This document shows positions 42,314-51,271 of a stretch of DNA of 64,000 nt, one piece after another. A model generated the notes under the pieces. That model was not told where the DNA came from. It was given only the letters and a program-made list of their open reading frames with translations, and searched no databases. The stretch covers positions 62,001-126,000 of the forward strand of contig NZ_BMPH01000003.1 of assembly GCF_014647495.1 (NCBI RefSeq). Reading direction: 5' to 3'. The DNA comes from Glutamicibacter protophormiae. Lineage in GTDB: Bacteria; Actinomycetota; Actinomycetes; Actinomycetales; Micrococcaceae. Position 1 is the stretch's first letter; each line of letters begins with the position of its first letter. Position numbers and translations under genes: made by a program.

Positions 42314-42907
42314 ATGTTCGAGCGCATCAGACTGAAAATCACCGGACTCATTTCGCTGCTGTGGCGCGAAGTGGCCAAATTCGGTGTGGTCGGCGGCGTC
42401 GCCTTCATCATCGACTCCGGCATCTATGTCTGGCTGCTCCATGGCCCCATGAGCGATTCACAGGTGAAGGCGAAGATCATCGCCGGCGTAGTCGCCACGC
42501 TCTTTTCCTGGCTGGCAAACCGCTTCTGGACCTTCCGCCACCGCCGCCAGGCCAATGTGGTGCGCGAACTGGTGATGTTCCTGATCATGAACGCGATCGG
42601 CCTGGGTATCGCGGCCGCCTGCGTCTGGGTGACGAAATACTGGATCGGCCTGACGGATCCGACGAGCCTGTTCATCGCCGGTTCGGTGGTGGGCCTGGTG
42701 CTCGGTACGATCTTCCGTTTCTTCGCCTACCGTTTCTGGGTCTTCGGCGCCGAGATGGACCAGGAAGAGAACTTCGCCCACGACCACGACCTGCTGGCTG
42801 CGCCCAAGCACCAGGTGCAGGGCGGCGCGCAGCAGGCTTCCGGTGCCGACCGATCCGCTGATTCGGATTGCGCGGACACCGGAAGTGTTCCCACGGTGGT
42901 CAATTAG
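42314..42907 (+). CDS. GtrA-family membrane protein
   Basis: 197 residues with four hydrophobic helices (VAKFGVVGGVAFIIDSGIYV, IIAGVVATLFSWLANRFWTF, LVMFLIMNAIGLGIAAACVW, FIAGSVVGLVLGTIFRFFAY) and the GtrA signature NRFWTFRHRR. GtrA proteins are thought to translocate lipid-linked sugars or assist glycosyltransferases. The C-terminal ~50 residues are hydrophilic, with Ala, Asp and Gln. ATG 42314 has GGAGG just upstream. Convergent with the TIGR03089 gene. Confidence 0.88.
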   Translation: MFERIRLKITGLISLLWREVAKFGVVGGVAFIIDSGIYVWLLHGPMSDSQVKAKIIAGVVATLFSWLANRFWTFRHRRQANVVRELVMFLIMNAIGLGIAAACVWVTKYWIGLTDPTSLFIAGSVVGLVLGTIFRFFAYRFWVFGAEMDQEENFAHDHDLLAAPKHQVQGGAQQASGADRSADSDCADTGSVPTVVN

Positions 42908-42916
42908 CCGGACGGA

Positions 42917-43642
42917 TCAGGCCTCGGGGGAGTAGTCGGCCGTGATGCGCTCGCCTTCGCGCAGCCGGTCGGTAGCTTCCACCCCGTCCTCCAGCAGCAC
43001 TATGGCGTCGCCCGCAGCCCACTGGGCGATGGCGTAGGGAAGGAATTCGAGGACCGGAAGGCCGGCCCGAGCCAGGATGGTGCCCTTGGCTTCCGCGGGG
43101 GTGGCGAACAGCGTTTCCAGAGCGGTATTGTTCCCGCCGATGGCAATCGCGGCCGCCGCTCCGGAGACGGACGACGGGAAGAACTGGTCCCCAAAGGAGC
43201 GCACCGAGGCATTGAAGTCCTCGGCGACCGGGCCCAGGTCCCCGCCGAAGGACAGCGCAAGCGCCGCCGGGTCGACGGCGAGGATCTCCGAGGATGCGGG
43301 AATGCTTGCGTCGGCAGGGCTGGCGGTGATCCAGAGGACGGCGTCGGAGGCACGCTCATGCGAAGGCGCAGCCAGCGTCGCTCCATGGTGCAGCGCCGCC
43401 AAGGCCAGCACCAGCGACTTCCAGTGGGTCGGCAGGTCAAGCACGACAATCTGGTTTTCTTCGAGGTCGAAGGACTCGGCCAGCAGGTTGGCGCTTTTCG
43501 CCACCCAGTTGTCGAACACCCGGCCCGATAATTCAATACGTTCTGAGTTGGCTCCGTACCAGGTGAGCCATGGCGAGGCTGAGGCCCGATGCGGTGCCAG
43601 TAGGTTTTCCACGAAAGTGCCGGAAATCAAGTTGAGACTCAC
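42917..43642 (-). CDS. TIGR03089 family protein
   Basis: 241 residues resembling the N-terminal part of AMP-dependent synthetases: WLTWYGANSERIELSGRVFD then NWVAKSANLLAESFDLEENQ, as in the actinobacterial TIGR03089 family. It lacks the ATP-binding P-loop (TSGTTG) and the C-terminal subdomain of active acyl-CoA ligases, so it is unlikely to be an adenylating enzyme by itself. GTG 43642 has AAAGG at proper distance and is preferred to an open frame further upstream. Role unknown. Confidence 0.82.
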   Translation of the reverse strand: MSLNLISGTFVENLLAPHRASASPWLTWYGANSERIELSGRVFDNWVAKSANLLAESFDLEENQIVVLDLPTHWKSLVLALAALHHGATLAAPSHERASDAVLWITASPADASIPASSEILAVDPAALALSFGGDLGPVAEDFNASVRSFGDQFFPSSVSGAAAAIAIGGNNTALETLFATPAEAKGTILARAGLPVLEFLPYAIAQWAAGDAIVLLEDGVEATDRLREGERITADYSPEA

Positions 43643-43872
43643 CTGTACCTTTATTTTTCTTAACTGAGAATTCGCCGGGAATTCGGGCAAGTTGCGACTC
43701 GCCCGGTTGATCTGCCCGTTTGAACGGCGTGTTGTGCCGAGAGTTTGCTGGGAAGTGTTCTTAGAATACCTTCCCCGCTTGACTCAGGCTTAGTTACAAA
43801 GATGTAATTAGATGGTGAGTTCGGCTCGCACCATCATTTTCCATATTTCGATGGAATAAATGAAGCCGAATG

Positions 43873-43897
43873 GATCGGGCGCTAGGATGGCCCGATC
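43873..43897. promoter_or_regulatory. Inverted repeat around the whiB -10 element
   Basis: GATCGGGC (43873-43880) and GCCCGATC (43890-43897) are perfect arms with a 9-bp centre that contains TAGGAT (43883-43888), a good -10. Either an operator for a dimeric regulator of whiB or a hairpin in an upstream transcript. Confidence 0.5.
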
Positions 43898-43929
43898 TTC
43901 TCAAACCAACGTGAAAGGTCTACATCACC

Positions 43930-44454
43930 ATGGCGAAGCTGGAGCAGGGGTACTCCGAATTCTCGACCTCGGCTGTTGCGTCCGCCCAATACGGGCTGGA
44001 AGACGCACCGTCGGATTGGTTTGTCGATCCGCAAGCCGGAGAGTTCGCACGCCTTGCCGTCGCGGCCGACCTGGAATCTGCTGCCGATAATTTCCTGAAG
44101 GACAACGACACCGCGGAAACCGTCGAGGAGATTCCATCCGCAGGGTCGTGGGCCCCGGAGCTGGATGAAGACGACGAAACCCGCGAAGCGATCAAGGCCG
44201 TATGGCTGGGCGTCGGCGGGGAAGTGGATGAAGGCGAACTTGGATGGCAGGCCCGCGCACTGTGCGCGCAGACTGATCCCGAGGCTTTCTTCCCCGAAAA
44301 GGGCGGCTCAACCCGCGATGCTAAAAGAGTTTGCGGAGCATGTGTTGTACGTTCGGAATGTTTGGAATACGCGTTGAGCAATGACGAGCGCTTCGGCATT
44401 TGGGGAGGGCTCTCGGAGCGCGAACGCCGCCGTCTACGGAAACGAGCAATCTAA
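43930..44454 (+). CDS. WhiB-family iron-sulfur transcriptional regulator (WhiB2/WhmD-like)
   Basis: 174 residues. The C-terminal WhiB domain has the four Fe-S cysteines Cys112, Cys135, Cys138 and Cys144 (C-x22-CGAC-x5-C), the GIWGG turn at 156-160 and a basic C-terminus (SERERRRLRKRAI). The N-terminal ~105 residues are acidic and unusual in length. WhiB2-type proteins partner with sigma factor to control cell division and septation. GAAAGG lies upstream of ATG 43930. It overlaps the start of the large glycosyltransferase gene. Confidence 0.92.
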   Translation: MAKLEQGYSEFSTSAVASAQYGLEDAPSDWFVDPQAGEFARLAVAADLESAADNFLKDNDTAETVEEIPSAGSWAPELDEDDETREAIKAVWLGVGGEVDEGELGWQARALCAQTDPEAFFPEKGGSTRDAKRVCGACVVRSECLEYALSNDERFGIWGGLSERERRRLRKRAI

Positions 44455-47400
44455 TTCGCCCGCCAATTCATGTCACCGCCATCGTTGCCACGCACGATGG
44501 CGCTGACTTTTTACCACGCACTTTAGCCGCGCTGAGAAACCAGTCCCGGCCCATTGAACGCTTCATCGGTGTCGATGCATCATCCACCGACGGCTCGCTG
44601 GACGTCTTGAAGGCCAACCTGCCGTCGAACGCGGCGTTGATCGTCGCGGACGAAGGCTCGCTCGGACTGTCCTTGGACACCGCGGTGGCAGAGCTGCCGG
44701 AAGCCCGCGCGGACCGCGACGAATGGCTGTGGATCATCCATGACGACTCGATGCCGGCTCCCGACGCGTTGGAATTCCTGACCCGCACGGTTGAAGCCTC
44801 CGAATCGGTCACCATTGCCGGCTGCAAGCTCCTGGACATCGACAACCCCCGCCACCTGGTGGAGGTGGGCCTGAGCGTTGATCGCAAGGCGCAGCGCCTG
44901 ACCATGATCGACATCGACGAAGTCGACCAGGGCCAGTACGACGCGCGCAGCGACTACTTCGCCGTGTCCTCCGCAGGCATGTTCATCCGGCGCGACGTCT
45001 TCGAGCAGCTCGGCGGCTTCGACCTGGCACTGCCGGGCCGCGGCGACGACGTCGACATCTGCTGGCGCAACCGGTTGGCCGGACACCGCGTGATCGTGGT
45101 GCCCGAAGCGAAGATCTACCACCAGGTGGAGATCGTCGAGACCCTGGCCGGCCCGCGCGAGGCCAAACGCGCCGAGGTCTTCCAGCGGCTGAAGTACGCC
45201 TCCGGCCCCGGCCTGCCCTTTGTCTGGCTCGGCATCCTGCTCGGCGGCATCGGCCACTTCCTGGTCTCGCTGCTGGCCAAGGACCCGGGCCACGGCTTCA
45301 GCCATCTGGGCTCGACCCTGCGCGGGCTGTTCTCCCCGGTGAAGCTCGGCGCCTCGCGCCGCAATGTCAAGCAGATCCGCACCGTGCCGCGCCGCCAGGT
45401 GCGCAAGCTGATGGCTTCGGGCGCCGAGGTGCGCGAATACCGCCGCAACCTGAACACCGGCCGCGAGGACTCTCGGGTCTTCGGGGACGGCAGCGGATCC
45501 GACGGCGCGCTGGAGCCCAGCGGCGACAACTTCTCGGATTTCGTGTCCATCGCGCGCCCTCCGCGCACCACCGCGGTGCTCTCGCTGATCTTCGCGCTGC
45601 TGCTGGCCGCCGCTGCCTCGCTGGTGGCCTGGCGCACGCTGTTCGGCGCCGGCGCGCTGTCCGGCGGGGCGGCCCGTCCGTTCTCCCAGACCCTCGGCGA
45701 GATCGGCGCCAACGCCGCCTCCTGGTGGCAGAACACCGGCACGGGACTGAGCGCCGCACCGGACAACAGCGATTCGCTGTTCTGGTTCTTCTCCCTGCTG
45801 ACCTTGGACCATGCAAACCAGGCCTCGGTCTACCTGTACTTCGCCGCGATGCCGCTGGCCGCCCTGACGGCCTGGTGGGGCATGGGCGCACTGAGCCGTT
45901 CGCGTGCCGTGCGTTTCATCGCCGCGCTGCTCTGGGCCCTGTCCCCGTCGCTGGCTTCCTCCCTGGCCTCGGGCCGGGTCGGCTCGGCACTGGTGCACCT
46001 GATGCTGCCGTTGCTCTTCCTCGCGGTGCTGCGCGCCATGGATTCCCACGTGGCCCCCGAAAGCCAGGGCGTGCGCGATGCCCGGCAGCGCACCACCTCG
46101 GCATGGACCGCCTCGGCCAGCGCGGCGCTGATCCTGTGGGTCATCTCCGCCGGTTCCATGGCCTTCTTCCTGACCGCAACGGTGCTGGTCTACGTGCTGG
46201 CGCTGCTTTCCCCGCAGCGCTCCCGCACCCTGTGGTGGATCCCGGTTCCGGCACTGATCTGGAACCTGCCGCTGCTGATTTCCGCGCTGGGCACCCCTCG
46301 GCTGCTGTTCACCGAACCGGGCGCGCTCACCGCGTTCTCCCCGGCCTCGCTGTGGCAGATGGCCCTGGGCTTCCCCGAATCCTTTGACGCCGCGGCGGTC
46401 CCGGTGGGTTGGGGTTTCCTGCCCGAGGGCCCTTGGGCACTGGTTGCCGCGCTGCTGGTCGGCGCACCGCTGGTGCTGCTGGCAGTCTTCGGAACGCTGA
46501 GCAGCGCCGCCAGCGCCAATGCGAACATGCGCCGCAACTCGCGCCGCCTGCTGTGGAGCGCGGCCCTGTCGCTGGCAGCCGGGTGGGCGGTGGGATTCAT
46601 CCCGGTCGGGCTGGATTCGCACACCACCGTCAGCGCCTACACCGGCCCATTCGTCTCCATGGCGGCCTTCGCGCTGCTGGCGGCAGCGGCCAATGCCAGC
46701 GCCGCGCTGCGCCGCGAAGATCTTCCGCGCGCCGCGCGGCTGTCCAGCGGCCGACCGGCGCTGGGCGCCATGGCGGCGCTGTCCACCGTGGCGATCCTCG
46801 CCAGCGGTGCGGTGCTGCTCGGCGCCCAGCTGAACCCGGCCAACCCGGACGGCACGCTGACCGCCCTGAACGCGCCACTGCAAGTCGGCTCCTCGCAAGA
46901 GCGCACCATCCCGGCCACCGCGGCCGACGCCGGACGCTCCGACTTCCATGAACGCACGCTGGTGCTCACCCCCCGGTCATCCGGCGAAATCGACAGCGTC
47001 GTGGTTTCCGGCAATGGCGAGAGCCTGGATACGCTCAGCCGCTATTCGCAGGTATCCACGCTGGCCGGTTCGCTGCTGGACCCGGTGCGCAACGAGAAGC
47101 CCGCCGTGGACGCCGTGCAGCGCGAATCGGTGGCCTTGCTGCTGTCCGAATCCGGGCTGGACGCCCGCGAGCAGCTGCGCGATTTGGGCATCGGCTATGT
47201 GGTGCTGAACGAAACCGGCGAAGCGGTCTCCTCGACCGTGCGCCTGCTGGACGCCGCCACCGGCCTTGCCTCCGTGGGCCAGACCGACAGCGGATGGCTG
47301 TGGCGAGTGGACTACTCCACTACCGATGCCGCCCGCGGCGCGGGATTCGCCCGACTGGTCGCGCAGGACGGCACCGTCACGGTGCTGCCAAGCCACCGGG

Positions 47401-47933
47401 CGAAGATCCAGGATGTGCAGATCCCCGCCTCCGACTCCGCTCGGACCCTGGTGCTGGCCACCGCAGCCGACCCGAAGCTGCGTGCTTCGATCGACGGACA
47501 GGCGCTGCGCACGGTGTCCTACCCCGAGGATTCGCAGACCCGCTGGGCCCAGGCTTATGAGGTCCCGGCCGCCGGCGGCACCCTGGCGCTCAGCCACCGT
47601 GAACCGATGGCCGTGCCGATGCTGGTCCTCAGCGGCTTGGTCCTGCTGATCACCGTCCTGCTGGCGATCCCGGTGCCGAGCACCCGCCGCCTGGCCAACT
47701 ACCGTAATGACTCCTACCGGATCCGCGAGACCCGGCGGAATCCTCAGGAAGTCGCCGACGGCGAGCAAGTGCTCGCCGCCGCGCAGCCCGGAACCAGCCA
47801 GGTGCAGGAGGCCGGCCGCCCGCGCAGCCGCCGGGAGGCCCGTGCCCAGGCAAGCCAGATTCGTGAAGACTTGACCCCGAAGCTCAACGACCGCATTTCG
47901 GACGATGAGTCGGAGCAGGAGAAAAACCAGTGA
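44400..47933 (+). CDS. Large membrane glycosyltransferase (GT2 domain plus multi-TM region)
   Basis: About 1160-1177 residues. N-terminal GT2 domain: HVTAIVATHDGADFLPRTLA, WIIHDDSMPAPDALEF (DxD-like), GRGDDVDICWRNRLAGHRVI. A single helix near residue 290 is followed by a linker and then ~12 membrane helices (residues ~395-815), and a C-terminal extracytoplasmic domain before a last helix and a basic tail. This is the actinobacterial WhiB-linked cell-wall glycosyltransferase layout. The start is unclear: no ATG/GTG/TTG lies between the conserved IHVTAIV and TTG 44400 inside whiB; ATT at 44454 overlaps the whiB stop. The next gene overlaps its stop (GTGA). Confidence 0.88.
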   Translation: MGRALGARTPPSTETSNLIRPPIHVTAIVATHDGADFLPRTLAALRNQSRPIERFIGVDASSTDGSLDVLKANLPSNAALIVADEGSLGLSLDTAVAELPEARADRDEWLWIIHDDSMPAPDALEFLTRTVEASESVTIAGCKLLDIDNPRHLVEVGLSVDRKAQRLTMIDIDEVDQGQYDARSDYFAVSSAGMFIRRDVFEQLGGFDLALPGRGDDVDICWRNRLAGHRVIVVPEAKIYHQVEIVETLAGPREAKRAEVFQRLKYASGPGLPFVWLGILLGGIGHFLVSLLAKDPGHGFSHLGSTLRGLFSPVKLGASRRNVKQIRTVPRRQVRKLMASGAEVREYRRNLNTGREDSRVFGDGSGSDGALEPSGDNFSDFVSIARPPRTTAVLSLIFALLLAAAASLVAWRTLFGAGALSGGAARPFSQTLGEIGANAASWWQNTGTGLSAAPDNSDSLFWFFSLLTLDHANQASVYLYFAAMPLAALTAWWGMGALSRSRAVRFIAALLWALSPSLASSLASGRVGSALVHLMLPLLFLAVLRAMDSHVAPESQGVRDARQRTTSAWTASASAALILWVISAGSMAFFLTATVLVYVLALLSPQRSRTLWWIPVPALIWNLPLLISALGTPRLLFTEPGALTAFSPASLWQMALGFPESFDAAAVPVGWGFLPEGPWALVAALLVGAPLVLLAVFGTLSSAASANANMRRNSRRLLWSAALSLAAGWAVGFIPVGLDSHTTVSAYTGPFVSMAAFALLAAAANASAALRREDLPRAARLSSGRPALGAMAALSTVAILASGAVLLGAQLNPANPDGTLTALNAPLQVGSSQERTIPATAADAGRSDFHERTLVLTPRSSGEIDSVVVSGNGESLDTLSRYSQVSTLAGSLLDPVRNEKPAVDAVQRESVALLLSESGLDAREQLRDLGIGYVVLNETGEAVSSTVRLLDAATGLASVGQTDSGWLWRVDYSTTDAARGAGFARLVAQDGTVTVLPSHRAKIQDVQIPASDSARTLVLATAADPKLRASIDGQALRTVSYPEDSQTRWAQAYEVPAAGGTLALSHREPMAVPMLVLSGLVLLITVLLAIPVPSTRRLANYRNDSYRIRETRRNPQEVADGEQVLAAAQPGTSQVQEAGRPRSRREARAQASQIREDLTPKLNDRISDDESEQEKNQ

Positions 47934-50380
47934 GCGACGAGAAGAACGTGAACACCCCCGGTTCCTCCGACGAATCCCAGGAGCCCGCGGGCCAGCCCGA
48001 ATCGCAGACTGGAGCCCCGTCAGGGCAGTCCGACCAGCCGCAACCCGCGCAACCCGCATCGGTGCCCGCCGCCGTGCCTGCCGCGATTCCGGTCTCCGCC
48101 GCCGTCACCAAGGCCGAGTTGAAAGCCGCCAAGGCCAAGTCGAAGGCCGACGCCAAACTGGCCAAGGTGCGCGAGAAGGAAGCGCAGATCCAGGCCAAGG
48201 CCGCGAAGTCCAAAAAGGCCGAGCCTGCCGCCGAAAAACCTGCCAAACCCGAGACGGCATCCGCCGTCCCTGCCTCGGCAGCGGAAACGGTTCCGGCAAG
48301 CGATGCGAAACCTGGCCAAGACGCGGCTCCCGGAGCTCCGGCCAAACCTGCTGACCCGGAGGCGGACGACAGCGCTGCTGGGGCACCAACCCCGGCAGCC
48401 GGGACTGCCTCGTCGCCGGAGACTGGCTCCGGCGGGCCCATCGGGACCCCGGGAGCAGCCGGCCCCGCCCCGGAGGAGAACACCGCTCCGCCCGTGCCGG
48501 AGACAAGCGACACCACCCCGACGTCCCCGGCCGGCGAACAGCCCAAGAAGCGTTCGGAGGCCGCCGCCGCGGCAGGAGCAGTGTCCGCGGACACCCCGGT
48601 GCCAGGGGCGCAAGAACCGTCCAAGGCCACGATTGCGCAGGCCACGCCGGCGGCGCCCCGGAATCCCCGGGATCCCAAGGAATCCGGGGAGCAGGGTGCC
48701 GTGACGGGAGCCCCGGCCGAGGCGCCCAAGTCGCAGGAAAGCCCCAAGGCCGCACGCCGCCGCGAAAAGCTCGAACGCGCTCGCGCCGCGGCAGCACGGG
48801 ATGCGGAACATTCCTCGACCCGTCGGAAGACCGGCGCGGTGCTGTTGAGCCTGACCGCGGTGCTCGCCTCGGGGGGACTTGTTGCGGCTGGCTCGCTGCT
48901 GGCTCCGGTCCCGGACACCACCACCCTCCCCGCCGCGGTGACCAGCCTGCCGGCCGGCGACGCGCTGAGCGTCTGCGCCTCGACCCCGCAGCTGCTCAAG
49001 GGCGTGGACGGGACCGATCCGCAGTTTGCTCCGGGTGCCAAGGAAATCTCCAGCAACCTGCGCAGCGTCGTGGTTTCAGACCTCGCCAAGCGCATCCCGG
49101 GATCCACCTTCTCCGCCTTGGGCGGCAGCTCGAAGCAGACCCTGACCGAACGCCTCGACGACGCCGAAGCTTCCGAGTCGCGCAGCGCGGACGACCAGGG
49201 CCTGACCGGACGCTCGTCCAAGATCAGCACCGTGAACAACGCCGATGGCAAGCAGATCTTCGAGGTGCAGCCGCTGGGCGAGCTCCCGTCCATCGGCAGC
49301 ACCCTGCGCAGCTATCAGGCCAAGGACGGCGACCTCGCCGGGCTTGCCGCCGCCAGCTGCCAGGTGCCGGCTTCGACCTGGCGTTTCACCGGGCTGCAGA
49401 CCACTACAGGCTCAACCTCGGTGCTGCACCTGGCCAACCCGACCAGCACTGCCGCCCAGGTCGCGGTGGACCTGCGCGGCCCCGAGGGACCAATTGACAC
49501 GTCGACGCTGCAGAACGTGGTCATCGCCCCTGGCGAGCAGCGGGCCATCGTGCTCGGCGGCTACGCGCAGAACCTGTCCGCGGTGGCCGCCACCGTCACC
49601 AGCACCGGCGGCAAGGTGACCGGCTATGTGCAGCAAGCCGCGCTGCGCGGACTCACGCCTTCGGGCGTGGACCTGGTCGCCGGCAACGCCTCGGCCTCCA
49701 ACACCCAGGTGATTCCGGGGGTGTGGATCGACAACAAGAACAACTCCGCCAAGCTGTCCAAGGACGACAAGTCACTGGTGCCGCAGCTGCACGTCGCCGC
49801 CGCAGGTGCGCAGGGCGCCGGCTACAAGGTGAAGGTGCTGGGTGCCAGCGGTGAAGTGGCCGCAAGCTTCGAGCAGAACCTGGCCGCTTCCTCCAATGCG
49901 GTCTCGGTCCTGAACCTAGACCAGCTGGCCGGCGGCTACTACACGCTGGTGGTCGAGGCCGACGCCCCGGTGACCGCGTCCGTGAAGATGGTGCGCGGGG
50001 CAGACCCGAAGGACGCTTCGGATACCGCGTGGGCCGTCAGTTCCAACCCGCTGGCAGGCAACCAGGTCATGCCGTTGTCGGCCAACGGCACCGGGAAGTT
50101 CGTGATCGCGGCGACGGACGTGGATTCCTCGATCGACGCGGTGGTTGTGGCCAAGGACGGCACGCTGCAGAAGACGCAGAAGCTGAGCATCAAGGCCGGG
50201 CAGAGCCTGGTCTTCGACCCGCGCGAAACCACCGAGGACGCCCAGGCGGTGGTCTTCTCCTCGGATGCCAACGCCTATATCGGCCAGGTGATTCTGGGCT
50301 CCGACCAGTCCATTGGCTGGGCCGCCATGCCCGCGGCGAACGCCGGACGCGAGGGCATCGTGGTCAACGTCGGGGGATAG
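47930..50380 (+). CDS. DUF5719 family anchored extracellular protein
   Basis: 816 residues. Residues 1-300 are a disordered Ala/Pro/Lys/Glu-rich cytosolic region with a lysine-alanine helix (KAELKAAKAKSKADAKLAKV); a membrane helix (TGAVLLSLTAVLASGGLVAA) follows; the rest is an extracytoplasmic beta-rich domain with repeated strands (TSVLHLANPTSTAAQVAVDL, GEQRAIVLGGYAQNLSAVAA), as in DUF5719. GTG 47930 overlaps the glycosyltransferase stop, so the two are translationally coupled, suggesting a joint role in envelope glycan assembly. The very long disordered N-terminus is unusual. Confidence 0.85.
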   Translation: MSDEKNVNTPGSSDESQEPAGQPESQTGAPSGQSDQPQPAQPASVPAAVPAAIPVSAAVTKAELKAAKAKSKADAKLAKVREKEAQIQAKAAKSKKAEPAAEKPAKPETASAVPASAAETVPASDAKPGQDAAPGAPAKPADPEADDSAAGAPTPAAGTASSPETGSGGPIGTPGAAGPAPEENTAPPVPETSDTTPTSPAGEQPKKRSEAAAAAGAVSADTPVPGAQEPSKATIAQATPAAPRNPRDPKESGEQGAVTGAPAEAPKSQESPKAARRREKLERARAAAARDAEHSSTRRKTGAVLLSLTAVLASGGLVAAGSLLAPVPDTTTLPAAVTSLPAGDALSVCASTPQLLKGVDGTDPQFAPGAKEISSNLRSVVVSDLAKRIPGSTFSALGGSSKQTLTERLDDAEASESRSADDQGLTGRSSKISTVNNADGKQIFEVQPLGELPSIGSTLRSYQAKDGDLAGLAAASCQVPASTWRFTGLQTTTGSTSVLHLANPTSTAAQVAVDLRGPEGPIDTSTLQNVVIAPGEQRAIVLGGYAQNLSAVAATVTSTGGKVTGYVQQAALRGLTPSGVDLVAGNASASNTQVIPGVWIDNKNNSAKLSKDDKSLVPQLHVAAAGAQGAGYKVKVLGASGEVAASFEQNLAASSNAVSVLNLDQLAGGYYTLVVEADAPVTASVKMVRGADPKDASDTAWAVSSNPLAGNQVMPLSANGTGKFVIAATDVDSSIDAVVVAKDGTLQKTQKLSIKAGQSLVFDPRETTEDAQAVVFSSDANAYIGQVILGSDQSIGWAAMPAANAGREGIVVNVGG

Positions 50381-50400
50381 CCTTCCCGGCAACACTGCAT

Positions 50401-50434
50401 CAGGGCCCGGAATCGTGATCGATTCCGGGCCCTG
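50401..50434. terminator. Strong terminator after the whiB-GT operon
   Basis: CAGGGCCCGGAATCG (50401-50415), loop TGAT, CGATTCCGGGCCCTG (50420-50434): 15-bp perfect stem. Confidence 0.9.
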
Positions 50435-50476
50435 GACTGTCCGTGGAAGCGCCAGCCACGGCTCGGGACAGCGGGA

Positions 50477-50680
50477 CTAATCGCCGTCGCCGCCGCAATC
50501 GGCGAGCACCCCTACCAGGCATTCTCCGTGTGGAGCTTCGAGCAAGGCGAGGCTCGAGGGATAGCCAGTGTCCGCGCACCAGGGCTTCCTGTCGCGGGAT
50601 GTGACTTCGATGAACAGTGATACGACCTCGACCGGCTGCGACCCGTCAGCAGCGGGAATCGAAAAAGCTAGGGCGTCCAT
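50477..50680 (-). CDS. Small hypothetical protein (67 aa)
   Basis: ATG 50680 is preceded by AAAGG at a five-base spacing on the minus strand. The product has alternating strands (VEVVSLFIEVTSRDRKPWCA) and three cysteines, ending GVLADCGGDGD. Flanked by terminators and the metallopeptidase-like gene. The good ribosome site favours a real gene; no family recognised. Confidence 0.5.
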   Translation of the reverse strand: MDALAFSIPAADGSQPVEVVSLFIEVTSRDRKPWCADTGYPSSLALLEAPHGECLVGVLADCGGDGD

Positions 50681-50745
50681 GTCGAACCTTTCAAGGGTTC
50701 ATCAAGTGTAAGCGCCGCTGAGCCGCTCGCCAAGACGGCGGCCCG

Positions 50746-51204
50746 TCAGAAATCGGGGTCTTCGGGAAAGTACTCGGGATCGACTTCGCTTACCGGAATC
50801 ATCCAGAGCTCGGACACCTCGTGCACCACGCATTGGTGCACCAGATCCACCAGTTCCACCGGGCTGCTGGCCAGCTGCTCCAGCGGCAGCCGGAAGATCG
50901 TGATCTGGGCGCGTTCGTGCGCGGTGGCCGAACGCGAGCTGGACAACGGCACACGTTCACCGGCACCTTCGGCCCGGGAAAGCAGCGCATCGGAGGGCAC
51001 CGGTTCGATGAGGAAATCGATTTTCATCATTCGGGACTCCCAGCGTTCGGCCAAGCGCTGGGCGCTGGCCATGACGGCGTCGTCGAATCGTTCGGGGCGG
51101 TTGCGATAGGCCGGCAGGTGCATGGGAACCAGCGGCCCGCGCCGGCCCCTGCCATGCCGGTTGCGGCGTGGTCCGCTGGGTTCATCCGGCAATTTGGCGT
51201 TCAT
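50746..51204 (-). CDS. DUF1025-like (zinicin-type) metallopeptidase family protein, active site degenerate
   Basis: 152 residues. The layout, with a basic N-terminus followed by FDDAVMASAQRLAERWESRM, IDFLIEPVP and a helix VDLVHQCVVHEVSELWMIPV, fits the small zinicin-like family found next to DUF3499 in actinobacteria. The usual HExxH is HEVSE here, so the second His ligand is absent and peptidase activity is doubtful. ATG 51204 lies six bases after TAGTCT (minus strand); the 67-bp region to the divergent DUF3499 gene is very short. Confidence 0.7.
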   Translation of the reverse strand: MNAKLPDEPSGPRRNRHGRGRRGPLVPMHLPAYRNRPERFDDAVMASAQRLAERWESRMMKIDFLIEPVPSDALLSRAEGAGERVPLSSSRSATAHERAQITIFRLPLEQLASSPVELVDLVHQCVVHEVSELWMIPVSEVDPEYFPEDPDF

Positions 51205-51271
51205 GGCTCCAGACTACCCCCGGGAACCCAATTGCCGGTGAACCGTCGCTGACACGAGTAGACTGGAGGGC

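Noticed and set aside
44580-46949. A 789-codon open frame antisense to the large glycosyltransferase
   Set aside because: A product of high GC with few stop codons; Arg/Gln/His-rich low-quality sequence without motifs, while the plus strand encodes a clear GT2 membrane protein.
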